Made by a program: the position numbers and the translations under genes. The notes beneath the pieces are model-generated. The model was not told where the DNA came from and ran no database searches. It saw only the letters and a program-made list of their open reading frames with translations. Below, piece after piece: positions 6,971-15,822 of a DNA stretch of 64,000 nt. The DNA lies in contig CAVOGL010000024.1 of the NCBI GenBank assembly GCA_963695415.1, positions 62,001-126,000 of the forward strand, in the 5' to 3' direction. How positions within the stretch are numbered: position 1 is the stretch's first letter; the number at the start of each line of letters is the position of its first letter. The DNA is from CAVXWV01 sp963695415 (GTDB lineage Bacteria > Chloroflexota > Anaerolineae > Anaerolineales > UBA4823).

Positions 6971-9535
6971 ATGACAGATTATCTTCGTCGTTGGAAAGTT
7001 TTCCTGCTTTCAGATGTTTGTACAGATTGCACCTGGGCTTATGAATCTGTCTCCGCCATGATCGCGGATGACGCCGCCCTGCTGAAGGCTGAGCTGGATG
7101 CCGGCACGTGCTTCAACCTGGTCCATTCCCGCCAGGTTGATTTCTTCCTCCAGTCCTACCCCTATCTGGAGAGCAGCCTTGTGGGTGCGATCCGTGATGG
7201 GCGGGTCACGCTCAACCCGGTCCGCACCATGACCAATTTTGCCAATATGAGCCTGGAGGAGATCGTGCGTTCCTTTTATCCTGCCCGCCGGCTGGCACGC
7301 AGGTATGGCTTGAGTGATGGATACGCCAATATCCAGGAAACGCCTACCGCACCCTGGATCCTGCCCACCATATTCAGCAACATCGGGGTCAGGCACCTCG
7401 TTCGTTCTTTACTCCCCTATGAATGCCCGTGGGTAAAGCGGTTGACCGAACCGCCCATTTACTGGTGGGAGGGTCCCGACGGCAGCCGCGTCCTGGTGCG
7501 GCTGCGCAAAGAGGATTATGTGGAAGGATCGTTCGTGCTCGAAGGTGCAGGGGCGATCCAAGATGCCCTCCAGGGACGCCTCATCCCCGCGTACGAGAAC
7601 CATTGCGATTATCCATTCGATGCCATCGCTTTGGTGGGCTGTTATGGGGATCTTTCCCACCAGTCCAGTGATTTCCCCGCTCGGAAAGCCGGGTCCATCG
7701 CTGCTTATAACAACCTGGAGGGAGACCATCCCATCCTGTACGATGCTGCCCACGCGGACTTCTGGAATGAGATTGACCGCCAGATGGAAGCCGGAGCCCG
7801 GGTGCCAGTTGTACGCGGCGATTATGGTACCTCCTGGGAAGCCTGGCCTGCCTGCCTGGCGGCAGACTTCGCCGGGTACCGCCGCGCTCAGTCGCGTGCC
7901 AGCCTCGCAGACTGTTTATCCGCCATTCTCTCCTCCCTCCCTGGTGCGACCATCAGGAAGGAATCCACACAGCGCCTGTTGGAGTCAGCCTGGGATGCGC
8001 TCATTTCGCTTTCTGACCATGCCTGGAATGGCTCCTCGGGTTCCAGCCGGAAACTGAATGCAGCCCTGCGCCGCAGCTGGCAGCAGCAGGCGAACGCGGG
8101 TTTTGATGATGTGATCGCAGAAAGTTTGCAGGCTCTTGCCAGCCGTATCCCCGTAGAAACCCAGAGCCTGCTGGTATTCAACCATCGCAGCTGGCAGCGT
8201 ACAGGACTTGTGCGCCTGGTGGGCAGGCTTCCCTCCAGTCTGATGGACCCACAGATGGGTACATTTTTTCCGGTGCAGGTCGCAGTTGATAAGGACGAGT
8301 CAGTCGGATACTGCGTTGTCCCGGATGTCCCATCGCTGGGTTACCGGGTTCTTACCCTCGAATACAAGCCTTACGGTGGTGAGATTTCTGAGCCTGCGCC
8401 GGGGAGAACCGGAGGGGTGGGCATGCAGATCGAATCCCCCTTTTACACCCTCGAGCTGGATGCTCAAACCGGTGCAGTTGCCAGCCTGTACGATAAGGTC
8501 AGGGGTGTTGAGCTGGTTGACCCTGAAAGCCCTTACGGGCTCAATGAAGCACTGTATGCAGCGGCAGATGCAACCTCTGCAGCAGGATACAAACTTTACA
8601 CCTCAACCAGCTTCGCCGGAGCCGTTGAGTCCCGCCCGCAGCTGGTAAAAGTCTTTCCACCCATTGAGGGTCCTGTATTCGTTGAAATGAAAGTTGAGGC
8701 GCTGGTCGGTGTCGTGCACGTTCTCACAACCTACCGGCTGTACCGGGCTCTGGACCGTCTCGATATCTGCAATGAAGTTGAGAAGCAGGTTGTTGAGCGG
8801 AAGGAGCAGCTCGATTTTGTTTTTCCTTTCCATGTTCCCGGACGCAGCTACCGCATCGAGACACCCGGTGTGATCATTGATCCGGAAGCAGACCGATTAC
8901 CCGGGGCAGGGCAGTCCGTTCATGCTGTCCGTACATTTGTTGATGTTTTCAACCAGGATTACGGTGTAACCCTGGCGATGGTTGACAGCGGTCTGGTGCA
9001 GTTTGGTCACCGCACCACAGGGGAGGACCCGCTGGTCCTGGATCCCAACGCCACCGTTTTCTGCCTGGCGCTGGGCAACGTTTATGACTGGAATGAAGCC
9101 ATCCATGATCAGGGAGGCGAGAGCGTTTTCACGTTCCGCTTCAGCCTGCACGGGCATTCCGGTGGTTTTGATCCGCTTGGGGCTCTCCGCTTCGGGTGGG
9201 AGCAGCCCATGGAAGTATTCCTCATCGCCCCAGGGCAGGATGATCACCTGCCAGATATGGTTCACAGCTTTATAGATGTCTCACCGGAGAATGTCATTCT
9301 CACAGGTATGCATTCCGCGGATGAGGGCGGGATCGCCCTGCGGTTTTGGGAGATCTCAGGTGAAGATATCCGCGTGGAGGTAGATGCCAGTGGGATAGGT
9401 GACCACCTCGCAGAAGCCCATCGCACGGACTTGCTAGAATCGACCCTGAATATATTACCCATATTGTCGCGGAAACCTCAAATGGAATTGAAAGGTCTCG
9501 GACTGGGTGCTATGCGTTTGAAATTCGAACCTTAA
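6971..9535 (+). CDS. GH38-like (alpha-mannosidase-related) protein
   Basis: 854 residues, no signal peptide. The layout resembles bacterial GH38 proteins: an N-terminal alpha/beta catalytic-like region (about 1-330), a helical segment with ALISLSDHAWNGSSG (about 340-360), then beta-sandwich domains with QSLLVFNHRSWQRTGLV and a long C-terminal mutarotase-like domain. The canonical first zinc motif HxD near the N-terminus reads LLSDVCTDCTW, so the His appears replaced by Cys while Asp is kept. Activity or metal choice may therefore differ. The gene stands alone, divergent from the ArsR/AcnX operon and convergent with an SDR gene. GH38 membership is likely; mannosidase activity is not proven. 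Confidence 0.65.
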   Translation: MTDYLRRWKVFLLSDVCTDCTWAYESVSAMIADDAALLKAELDAGTCFNLVHSRQVDFFLQSYPYLESSLVGAIRDGRVTLNPVRTMTNFANMSLEEIVRSFYPARRLARRYGLSDGYANIQETPTAPWILPTIFSNIGVRHLVRSLLPYECPWVKRLTEPPIYWWEGPDGSRVLVRLRKEDYVEGSFVLEGAGAIQDALQGRLIPAYENHCDYPFDAIALVGCYGDLSHQSSDFPARKAGSIAAYNNLEGDHPILYDAAHADFWNEIDRQMEAGARVPVVRGDYGTSWEAWPACLAADFAGYRRAQSRASLADCLSAILSSLPGATIRKESTQRLLESAWDALISLSDHAWNGSSGSSRKLNAALRRSWQQQANAGFDDVIAESLQALASRIPVETQSLLVFNHRSWQRTGLVRLVGRLPSSLMDPQMGTFFPVQVAVDKDESVGYCVVPDVPSLGYRVLTLEYKPYGGEISEPAPGRTGGVGMQIESPFYTLELDAQTGAVASLYDKVRGVELVDPESPYGLNEALYAAADATSAAGYKLYTSTSFAGAVESRPQLVKVFPPIEGPVFVEMKVEALVGVVHVLTTYRLYRALDRLDICNEVEKQVVERKEQLDFVFPFHVPGRSYRIETPGVIIDPEADRLPGAGQSVHAVRTFVDVFNQDYGVTLAMVDSGLVQFGHRTTGEDPLVLDPNATVFCLALGNVYDWNEAIHDQGGESVFTFRFSLHGHSGGFDPLGALRFGWEQPMEVFLIAPGQDDHLPDMVHSFIDVSPENVILTGMHSADEGGIALRFWEISGEDIRVEVDASGIGDHLAEAHRTDLLESTLNILPILSRKPQMELKGLGLGAMRLKFEP

Positions 9536-9550
9536 GTCGGCAGCCCGGAT

Positions 9551-10389
9551 TCAGGGCTCAGCTTGATCCCGTCTAAGCAGCAGTGGACCCAACCGGTCCA
9601 CCAGCCTGCCAAAAAGGAGCTCCAGCCAGGGCGTGATGGCAAGAACGCCTGGGACATAGATCGCCCGTCTGGGTCGTTTCAAAAGACCGGCGATTTGTTC
9701 TGCGACGAACTCAGCCGTCACGCCGAATCGTTCTGCCGGGATTCGCATCCCGTTGGATTTCGCCGACACCTGGTCAAAGAATTCCGTCCGCACCGGACCC
9801 GCCCTGACAACGCTGGAATGTACCTGTGTGCCGCGCAGCTCCCGGTAAAGGACCGTGGTAAAGGCGTCCAGGAACGATTTGCTCGCGCTGTACACTGCCA
9901 CTCCCTGGTTGGGAAAGCTGCCCGCAATCGAGCCAATGTTGATGATGTGCCCTTTGTTTCGTTCCTTCATTTGCGGAAGGAACAGGCTGGTCAGGTGGGC
10001 GACAGCGGTGATATTGATCTCGACCATCTCTGCCGCTATGTTCCAGGGCATGTCTGCATAATATCCATACCAGCCAAAACCTGCGTTGTTAACCAGCACA
10101 TCGATCCCGCCAAACCGCTGCTGGATGCTTTCGTACAATTCCAGTCGTCCTGATTCTGCCGCAAGGTCAACCGGGAAAACTTCTGACTGACCGCCTTCCA
10201 GGCAAATTTCCTCTTTAAGGCTGACAACCTTTCAACGCGGCGCGCTGCCAGCGCGGTGGTATAACCCTCCAGTGCCAGCTTTTTTGCCGTCGCTGCGCCT
10301 ATGCCGCTGGAGGCGCCGGTGATCAGTGCAGTTCCCCTGTTATTGGATTTTCCGGATTTGTATTCTTCGTTTTCTGCGTTAACTGGCAC
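9551..10389 (-). CDS. Short-chain dehydrogenase/reductase, frameshifted
   Basis: The N-terminal Rossmann motif TGASSGIG and the NADP-type LAARR are in one frame. After LKRK the protein continues in another frame with VLVNNAGFG, the catalytic Ser in INIGSIAGSF and YSASK (Tyr and Lys). One missing base in the TTT run at 10214-10216 (plus strand) would give LKEEICLEGGQSEVFPVDL and rejoin the halves into about 280 residues. The start is GTG at 10389, 12 bp after the stop of the epimerase-like gene. This is the classical SDR fold of the YqjQ/DltE type; the substrate is unknown. It is the third gene of the TetR operon. Confidence 0.85.
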
Positions 10390-10401
10390 CTTTGATCAAT
10401 C

Positions 10402-11397
10402 CTACGCCTTCTTGCCGGAAATCCGCCGTCTTTCGAAAAACCACTTCACCGTGTCGGCGACCGATTGTGCGATCGGGCGCGGGCTGAACCCCAGTTCCAG
10501 CCGCGCCTTGGCGCTGCTGATCACCGAATTGCTCGTGATCGTTTTTAGTGAATAGGGTGTGAAGCGCGGCGTAATCTTCGTCAACCGGTAAAAGGTCGGG
10601 GTAAAAAAGGTGCTGAAGCGTGCCAACCACATCGGCACCTTGATCCTGGCAAAACCTCTGCCGGTGGCTTCCTTCACCCGCTCCATAAGCTGGCGCACGC
10701 TGATCTGCTCGCCGGACAGGATGTAGCATTCCCCGGTTTTACCCTTCTCACCCGCCAGGATAAGGCCGCGCGAGACATCGCGCACGTCCACAAAATCGTA
10801 CGCCCCGTCGATGTACAGCTGCGGCTTGTGTTCCGCGCAGTCCTCGATCAACCGTCCCATTTCTGATCCCCGGTAATCATAGGGACCGATCACGCCGGTC
10901 GGGCACACGATTACTGCGTCCAATCCCTGCCGGATGGCGTTGAGCACCCGCAGGGTAGCCTGTGCCTTGGAGCGATCGTACTCACCCACCGGGTTATCCG
11001 GGTCGAAGGGCAGGCTTTCATCGATCACCACGCCGTGAGGCACTCGCTGGATGGCGTGGATCGAGCTGGTGTAAACCAGCCTGCGCACGCCGGATCGTAT
11101 TGCTGCGTCCACAACGTTCTGCGTACCCTCGACATTCACCCGGTATGTGAGCGTATCTCTTCCGGGCATGATCGAGATCATCCCGGCAAGGTGGTAGACC
11201 AGGTCTACCCCTTCAAAGGCGATGTCCAATGTTTCCGGCTTGAGTACGTCGCCGACGGCTACTTCGAGTTTTAAACCTTCCAGCGAGCATAAATCTTCGC
11301 CAGGCAGGACGAGGGCGCGTACCTGCTCCCTGCGGGTGAGTAAATCCCGTACCAATACATTCCCAATGTGCCCGGTGGCACCTGTGACCAGGATCAA
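10402..11397 (-). CDS. Extended SDR, NAD-dependent epimerase/dihydroflavonol-reductase-like
   Basis: 331 residues. TGATGHIG at residues 5-12 binds NAD(P); VYTSSIHA and YDRSKAQ supply the catalytic Ser, Tyr and Lys. The C-terminal half resembles dihydroflavonol-4-reductase-like enzymes of secondary or lipid metabolism. The start is TTG at 11397, directly after the TAA of the TetR gene, with GGAGGT five bases upstream, so translation is coupled. Together with the following SDR it may detoxify or reduce a carbonyl compound sensed by TetR. Confidence 0.88.
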   Translation of the reverse strand: MILVTGATGHIGNVLVRDLLTRREQVRALVLPGEDLCSLEGLKLEVAVGDVLKPETLDIAFEGVDLVYHLAGMISIMPGRDTLTYRVNVEGTQNVVDAAIRSGVRRLVYTSSIHAIQRVPHGVVIDESLPFDPDNPVGEYDRSKAQATLRVLNAIRQGLDAVIVCPTGVIGPYDYRGSEMGRLIEDCAEHKPQLYIDGAYDFVDVRDVSRGLILAGEKGKTGECYILSGEQISVRQLMERVKEATGRGFARIKVPMWLARFSTFFTPTFYRLTKITPRFTPYSLKTITSNSVISSAKARLELGFSPRPIAQSVADTVKWFFERRRISGKKA

Positions 11398-11994
11398 TTA
11401 AACCTCCGACTTCAACAAATCATTCAGGATCATCCGGAACCCAACCTGGGTCACTTTCTGCCAGTCAGCGCCGCTGGGGTCCAGCGTTCCCTGCAGCAGC
11501 AAGCCCACTGCCAGTGCGACCATCACCTGTGCTGCCATCTGTGGGTCAACTGCTTTGAGCGAGTCTTCCGCAATCCCTTCATCGATCATCTCGGCGAAAT
11601 ATTTTTGGTAGCGCCGGTAGGGGTTGATCACCGACTCCCAGATCTCCGGGTTGTGCTGTGCCTGGTTCCAGAACTCCAGGAACATCGGCAGATTCCCTCC
11701 TGCCACCCGGTAGACCTCGCCGGTCAGCTCCGTCATCAGAATCAGGGCTTCGGGTACACTGCTGGTTTGATGCCGTATCAGCGCAAATTGCTCGTCGAGT
11801 AAATTCAACCAGCGGTCCAGCAGTTGGATGAACAACGCCTGTTTCGAGGGGAAATGGTGGTAGAACGCACCCTTGCTCACCCCGGCAGCCTTGCAGATCT
11901 GTGCCACGCTGGTTGCATCATATCCGCTCCTGGCGAACTGCTCTACCGCTGCTGCCAGGATGCAGTCACGGGTTTCAAGGCTTCGTTCCTGCAT
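11398..11994 (-). CDS. TetR/AcrR-family transcriptional repressor
   Basis: 198 residues. The N-terminal HTH (about 10-55) reads ILAAAVEQFARSGYDATSV and GVSKGAFYHHFPSKQALF, typical of TetR. The remainder is an all-helical ligand-binding domain. It is the first gene of a three-gene operon with two SDR reductases. A perfect 18-bp palindrome 21 bp before its start is the likely operator, giving autoregulation. Confidence 0.93.
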   Translation of the reverse strand: MQERSLETRDCILAAAVEQFARSGYDATSVAQICKAAGVSKGAFYHHFPSKQALFIQLLDRWLNLLDEQFALIRHQTSSVPEALILMTELTGEVYRVAGGNLPMFLEFWNQAQHNPEIWESVINPYRRYQKYFAEMIDEGIAEDSLKAVDPQMAAQVMVALAVGLLLQGTLDPSGADWQKVTQVGFRMILNDLLKSEV

Positions 11995-12014
11995 GATTTG
12001 CTCCTCAATTCAAA

Positions 12015-12032
12015 ATACCGACCGGTCGGTAT
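12015..12032. promoter_or_regulatory. TetR operator, perfect palindrome
   Basis: ATACCGACCGGTCGGTAT is an 18-bp perfect palindrome. Its ACCGACCGGTCGGT core is a common operator type for TetR/AcrR regulators. It lies just upstream of the tetR-type gene. Confidence 0.85.
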
Positions 12033-12100
12033 GATTCTAGAGTGGATGCTCTCACGCGTCAAGCCCTGATCACCCATTCTCACCAGCTTCTTATCCCCCG

Positions 12101-12155
12101 AACCGGGTCGCCCAAATGTGCACCGCCAGAATCGCCAAAGGTAGGGGCGACCCAC
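12101..12155. repeat. Inverted repeat with GGGTCGCC/GGCGACCC arms
   Basis: Arms at about 12105-12113 and 12145-12153 (GTAGGGGCGACCC type) form an intergenic palindromic element, one of several short repeat families in this window. Confidence 0.6.
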
Positions 12156-12246
12156 CGGAATCAAACCTGATCTTTATCGGCAAGACATTCCCATCCACCA
12201 TCGCCATATCAGACTAATATCGAGTCGCCCTTGCAGGATATTCGCC

Positions 12247-12573
12247 CCATTCGCCCATTCGCTTATTCGTATAAAAATCCGTGAAATCCGACCATCAGCG
12301 CCATCCGCGTTGCAAGCCTTAACACACCCAACAAAATCGACCATAAGCCTGGCGAGATGCCAATAGACACTGTCATCGTACCGGCTGTTTCACGCACGGT
12401 CGATTGGGTATGCCCCTCCAATATAATTCGACCCATTCGCCCATTCGTTAAATTCGTATTGAAAAATCCGTGAAATCCGACCATCCGCGTCATCCGCGTT
12501 GCAAGCCTTAACACACCCAACAAAATCGACCATAAGCCTGGCGAGATGCCAATAGACACTGTCATCGTACCGG
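12247..12573. repeat. Two direct copies of a ~140-bp intergenic repeat
   Basis: Copy A (12247-12384) and copy B (about 12432-12573) share ATTCGCCCATTCG, AATCCGTGAAATCCGACCAT and a near-identical 75-bp tail from TGCAAGCCTT to ATCGTACCGG, offset by 189 bp. Fragments of the ATTCG/AATCCGTGAAATCCG part recur at 49150, 50340 and 58165. I see no convincing gene between 12033 and 12627. Confidence 0.85.
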
Positions 12574-12627
12574 TCTTTGGATTAGAATCGAGACAACTCA
12601 TTTCCACCTCCTCCAAAAGGATTCCCC

Positions 12628-14526
12628 ATGCACACAAACGAACTCTCCGGAAAGCGTTACACCGTAACCGTGCCCGACACCCTGGACCTGGCTGACCGCG
12701 CCCGTCTGGCGGTCAACGGCATCGGCGGCTCGATCGACCCGGGTCTGATGACCATGTACGGTCTCATCCATTTCCACACGCCCACCCCCCACCAGCAGCA
12801 CTGGGCTTCCGCCGAGACCCTCTGCGATCCGAAATTCGGCGAGTCGCTGCCCCTCATGCGCCTGATGTCCGGCAGCGATCAGTACCTCGACCTGGAGACG
12901 CAGTACCGCCAGGCGATGCGCAGCCGGGTGCAGGATGGTCTCTACTGGGACCTCTACGATCCACGCCGCCCCTGGCGCAACAGTTACTCGGAGGCGTTCT
13001 ACGGCAAGGGCAGGGACGAGGACTTCGCCACCCTCCCGGGCGCCGGGCGCATGCTGCGTGCCTTGCTGGTCTGGCGCGAGCTGGGCGATGACCGACAGGA
13101 AACGGAGGACGCCATCCGCTCCCTTGTCTCCGGCTTGCACCGCATCGCCGTCAAGAAGGACGGCTACTGCTACTACCCGGAGAAAGGCGGCTGGGGCGAG
13201 CCCTGCTCCTACCCGCGCTCCGGTTGGCTGAACACCGATGAAGCCCAGGGTGAGACCGAAGGCGGGGAAGGGTCCGTAGTTTGCATGCACGGTCACCAGA
13301 TCTATGGCGCTGCCCATTGGTATGCCCAGAGCGGCGACCCGCTCGCCCTCGACCTGGCAGATAAGCTGACCCGCTACGTCATGCAGCCCAAATTCTGGGG
13401 CGGGGTGCCCGATCCCTACGGCGACAGGGCGGGTCTGATGGACCACATCGCCGCCCACCTGCCCGACCCGTCTTACACTGCCGGTCCTGAGCAGGGGCAC
13501 TGGTACAGCCACTTCCACGCCCGCGCCATCGCCCTGCGCGGGGTGCTCGAATTTGCCCGCGCAACGCACGATGAGCGCGCCGCCGAGTTCGTCCGCCGAG
13601 CCTACGAGTACACCCTCACCCAGGGCATCCCGCGCATGGGCTGGGTCAACACCTATCCTGCCGGTCTGAACTTCATGGAAAGCTGCGCCCTCGGTGACCT
13701 GGTCGGTCTGGGCATCCGCCTGAGCGATGCCGGTCTGGGCGATTACTGGGACGATGTCGACGCCGTGGTGCGCAACCAGCTGGTAGAGCAGCAGCTCACC
13801 AGCGCTGACCTGCTCGAAAGGGTTTCAGGTCACTACCTTGAGCAGCTCCCGCACGAGAAAGATCCCCTCCCCGGTTACCTGTGCTATGAGGCCGTGATCC
13901 CTCGCGCCCTGGGTGTTTACGCCGGACTCGGCAACCCCACCAGCATCTCGCGCGTCTGGGTGATGCACTGCTGCACCGGCAACGCCACCCAGGGACTCTA
14001 CGCCGCCTGGGAAGGCGCCGTGCGCGAGTCCGGGCAGCGTGCCACGGTCAACCTGTTCCTCAACCGGGCAGCCCGTCTGCTCGATGTCGACAGCTACCTG
14101 CCGTACGAGGGCAAGGTCATCATCCGCAACAAGTCCGCCAGCCAGGTTGCCGTTCGTATCCCTTCCTGGGTGGACACAAAAGCCCTCCGCGCAGCGGTCA
14201 ATACCGATCCTACGGGCAATTCGGAACCGCGTGATCCGGAATGGGTGGGGCGCTATGTGGTCTTCACCGGTCTGCAGCCCCATCAAACCATCACCCTGAC
14301 TTTCCCCCTGGAAGAGCGCACGTACACCTACACCGCCAACGCCCGTTCTCCGCAGGAACAGGTCTATGCCTGCACCTTCCGCGGCAGCACCCTGGTCGAC
14401 ATCTCGCCGCGTGACTCGCGCCCGGGCATTTACCCCCTTTACCTGCGCGCACACCTGCGCCAGCCTGCCGCGCCTCTCAGGCAGGTGGAACGCTTCGTCG
14501 CCGACCAGACCGTCAGCTTATGGTAG
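12628..14526 (+). CDS. GH127-family glycosidase (beta-L-arabinofuranosidase-like, DUF1680)
   Basis: 632 residues, cytoplasmic by sequence. It has an (alpha/alpha)6-barrel region and C-terminal beta domains. The GH127 zinc and nucleophile site is intact: Glu351 and Cys353 in FMESCALGDL, and Cys448 and Cys449 in HCCTGNATQ, where the first Cys of the pair corresponds to the known nucleophile. HSHF-like segments such as GHWYSHFHARAIA fit the substrate pocket. The start at 12628 follows a weak CTCCAAAAGGA site. Its high-GC, C-ending codons differ from the AT-richer neighbours, which suggests high expression or a recent arrival. It likely removes beta-L-arabinofuranosyl residues or a similar pentose. 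Confidence 0.85.
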   Translation: MHTNELSGKRYTVTVPDTLDLADRARLAVNGIGGSIDPGLMTMYGLIHFHTPTPHQQHWASAETLCDPKFGESLPLMRLMSGSDQYLDLETQYRQAMRSRVQDGLYWDLYDPRRPWRNSYSEAFYGKGRDEDFATLPGAGRMLRALLVWRELGDDRQETEDAIRSLVSGLHRIAVKKDGYCYYPEKGGWGEPCSYPRSGWLNTDEAQGETEGGEGSVVCMHGHQIYGAAHWYAQSGDPLALDLADKLTRYVMQPKFWGGVPDPYGDRAGLMDHIAAHLPDPSYTAGPEQGHWYSHFHARAIALRGVLEFARATHDERAAEFVRRAYEYTLTQGIPRMGWVNTYPAGLNFMESCALGDLVGLGIRLSDAGLGDYWDDVDAVVRNQLVEQQLTSADLLERVSGHYLEQLPHEKDPLPGYLCYEAVIPRALGVYAGLGNPTSISRVWVMHCCTGNATQGLYAAWEGAVRESGQRATVNLFLNRAARLLDVDSYLPYEGKVIIRNKSASQVAVRIPSWVDTKALRAAVNTDPTGNSEPRDPEWVGRYVVFTGLQPHQTITLTFPLEERTYTYTANARSPQEQVYACTFRGSTLVDISPRDSRPGIYPLYLRAHLRQPAAPLRQVERFVADQTVSLW

Positions 14527-14554
14527 AAAAAAAGGGCGGACACCCAGGTCCGCC
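14527..14554 (-). terminator. Rho-independent terminator of the sigma/ABC operon
   Basis: On the minus strand the stem GGCGGAC/GTCCGCC with a 6-base loop is followed by a run of seven T. It lies about 290 bp past the end of the ABC ATPase gene, beyond the 99-bp repeats, and faces the end of the GH127 gene. Confidence 0.7.
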
Positions 14555-14556
14555 AC

Positions 14557-14853
14557 TACGCCTTTAAGGCATCTCGTGTGTCAACCCAGGCATGTAGCGG
14601 TCGACCTGCGTGTCGACCCTGTAGATGCGGCATGAGCTTTCACACCCTCATCCATTACGCCTTTAAGGCATCTCGTGTGTCAACCCAGGCATGTAGCGGT
14701 CGACCTGCGTGTCGACCCTGCAGTTGCGGCATGAGCCTTCACACCCACATCCAGTACGCCTTTAGGGCATCTCGTGTGTCAACCCAGGCATGTAGCGGTC
14801 GACCTGCGTGTCGACCCTGCAGTTGCGAGATGAGCCTTCACACCCTCATCCAC
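14557..14853. repeat. Three tandem 99-bp repeats
   Basis: Units begin at 14557, 14656 and 14755, each starting TACGCCTTTA and containing the palindrome GGTCGAC-CTGCGT-GTCGACC. They differ at only a few bases, so the duplication is recent or homogenised. A plus-strand frame (33-residue repeats, Cys-rich) is open through them only because 99 is divisible by three; there is no credible start or ribosome site. Confidence 0.9.
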
Positions 14854-15802
14854 CATCCTGCGAAATCTGCGTTTCGTCCTCACCCATCAACACCAGATAC
14901 GCCTCCTCCAGCGTGGGCGCTACCGACTTTACCGCCACCCCCGGGTCAAGATCCGCAGGTCGATCACCAACCAGCCTCAACCGCAGGCGGTCGTCCTCCT
15001 GCACGCGGCTGGCGACCCGCCACCAGGGATCTGGCTTCTGACCTGCAGGCAGCTCCACCTCCCACGCTTTCCCAACCGCCATCTCCTTCAACGCCGATGG
15101 ACTGCCGCGGAAGCGTGTCCTGCCCTTGTGCAGCACCGCCAAATCGTTGCATGTCGCCGCAATATCCTCGACGATATGCGTGGAAAGGATGACCACGCAC
15201 TTCCCCGCCAGGTTAGACAGCAGGTTGCGGAAGCGCACACGCTCCTCCGGGTCCAACCCGGCGGTCGGCTCATCGACGATCAGCAGCCTGGGTTCACCCA
15301 GCAGCGCCTGGGCGATCCCAACCCGCCGCTTCATCCCGCCGGATAATGTGCGGATGCGCTGGTGATGCACGCCATCCAGTCCAGCCAGGTCAATTGCCTC
15401 ACGCACCGCCTCGTGCCTCACCAGCGGGTTGTGCAGGTTCTTCAGGGTCGCCATGTACTCCAGGAACTCGGTCACGCTCAGGCTCGGGTAAAGCCCCAGT
15501 TCTTGCGGCAGGTAGCCCAGCAGCTGCTTCACTGCCCATTTTTGGTGCCGGTCGGTCACATCGAATCCGTCTACCGTCACCCTCCCATCCGTAGGCTGAA
15601 GCAGCGTGGCGATGATGCGCAGAAGCGTGGTCTTCCCTGCCCCGTTGGGTCCCAGCAGCCCGAACATACCGGTGCCGATTTCCAGGTTGACGTTTTCTAA
15701 CGCCTGCACTTTGCCGGGAACCTGTTTTATTGCCCGGCTCTTGTTTCTTGCCCAACTTCCTGCGGCGTAGGTCTTGCTCAAATTTAGGATTTTGACTTTC
15801 AT
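14846..15802 (-). CDS. ABC transporter ATP-binding protein
   Basis: 318 residues. Walker A GPNGAGKTT, Q-loop YLPQELGLYP, signature LSGGMKRR, Walker B LLIVDEPTAGLDPEE and H-loop STHIVED are all present. The C-terminal extra domain (about 240-318) is typical of drug/lipid ABC-2 exporters. It partners the two membrane genes just upstream in the same operon and energises export. It is the last gene before the 99-bp repeats and the terminator. Confidence 0.95.
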   Translation of the reverse strand: MKVKILNLSKTYAAGSWARNKSRAIKQVPGKVQALENVNLEIGTGMFGLLGPNGAGKTTLLRIIATLLQPTDGRVTVDGFDVTDRHQKWAVKQLLGYLPQELGLYPSLSVTEFLEYMATLKNLHNPLVRHEAVREAIDLAGLDGVHHQRIRTLSGGMKRRVGIAQALLGEPRLLIVDEPTAGLDPEERVRFRNLLSNLAGKCVVILSTHIVEDIAATCNDLAVLHKGRTRFRGSPSALKEMAVGKAWEVELPAGQKPDPWWRVASRVQEDDRLRLRLVGDRPADLDPGVAVKSVAPTLEEAYLVLMGEDETQISQDGG

Positions 15803-15822
15803 CCTTCACGCTCCTGTGATGT

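Noticed and set aside
12247..12573. CRISPR array
   Set aside because: Repeats are long, only two copies, without regular unique spacers; no cas genes nearby. The same holds for 14557-14853 and 20514-20828.
12263..12637. Minus-strand frame of 124 codons in the intergenic region
   Set aside because: It translates the duplicated repeat and repeats the same 25-residue block; no homology or ribosome site.
12598..13569. Long minus-strand frame (323 codons) opposite the GH127 gene
   Set aside because: It is an antisense shadow in high-GC coding sequence; the plus-strand protein has clear GH127 motifs and the reverse frame has none.
14578..15192. Cys-rich 33-residue-repeat protein (204 codons, plus strand)
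   Set aside because: The frame is open only because the DNA repeat is 99 bp; the rest overlaps the ABC ATPase gene on the other strand and there is no ribosome site.
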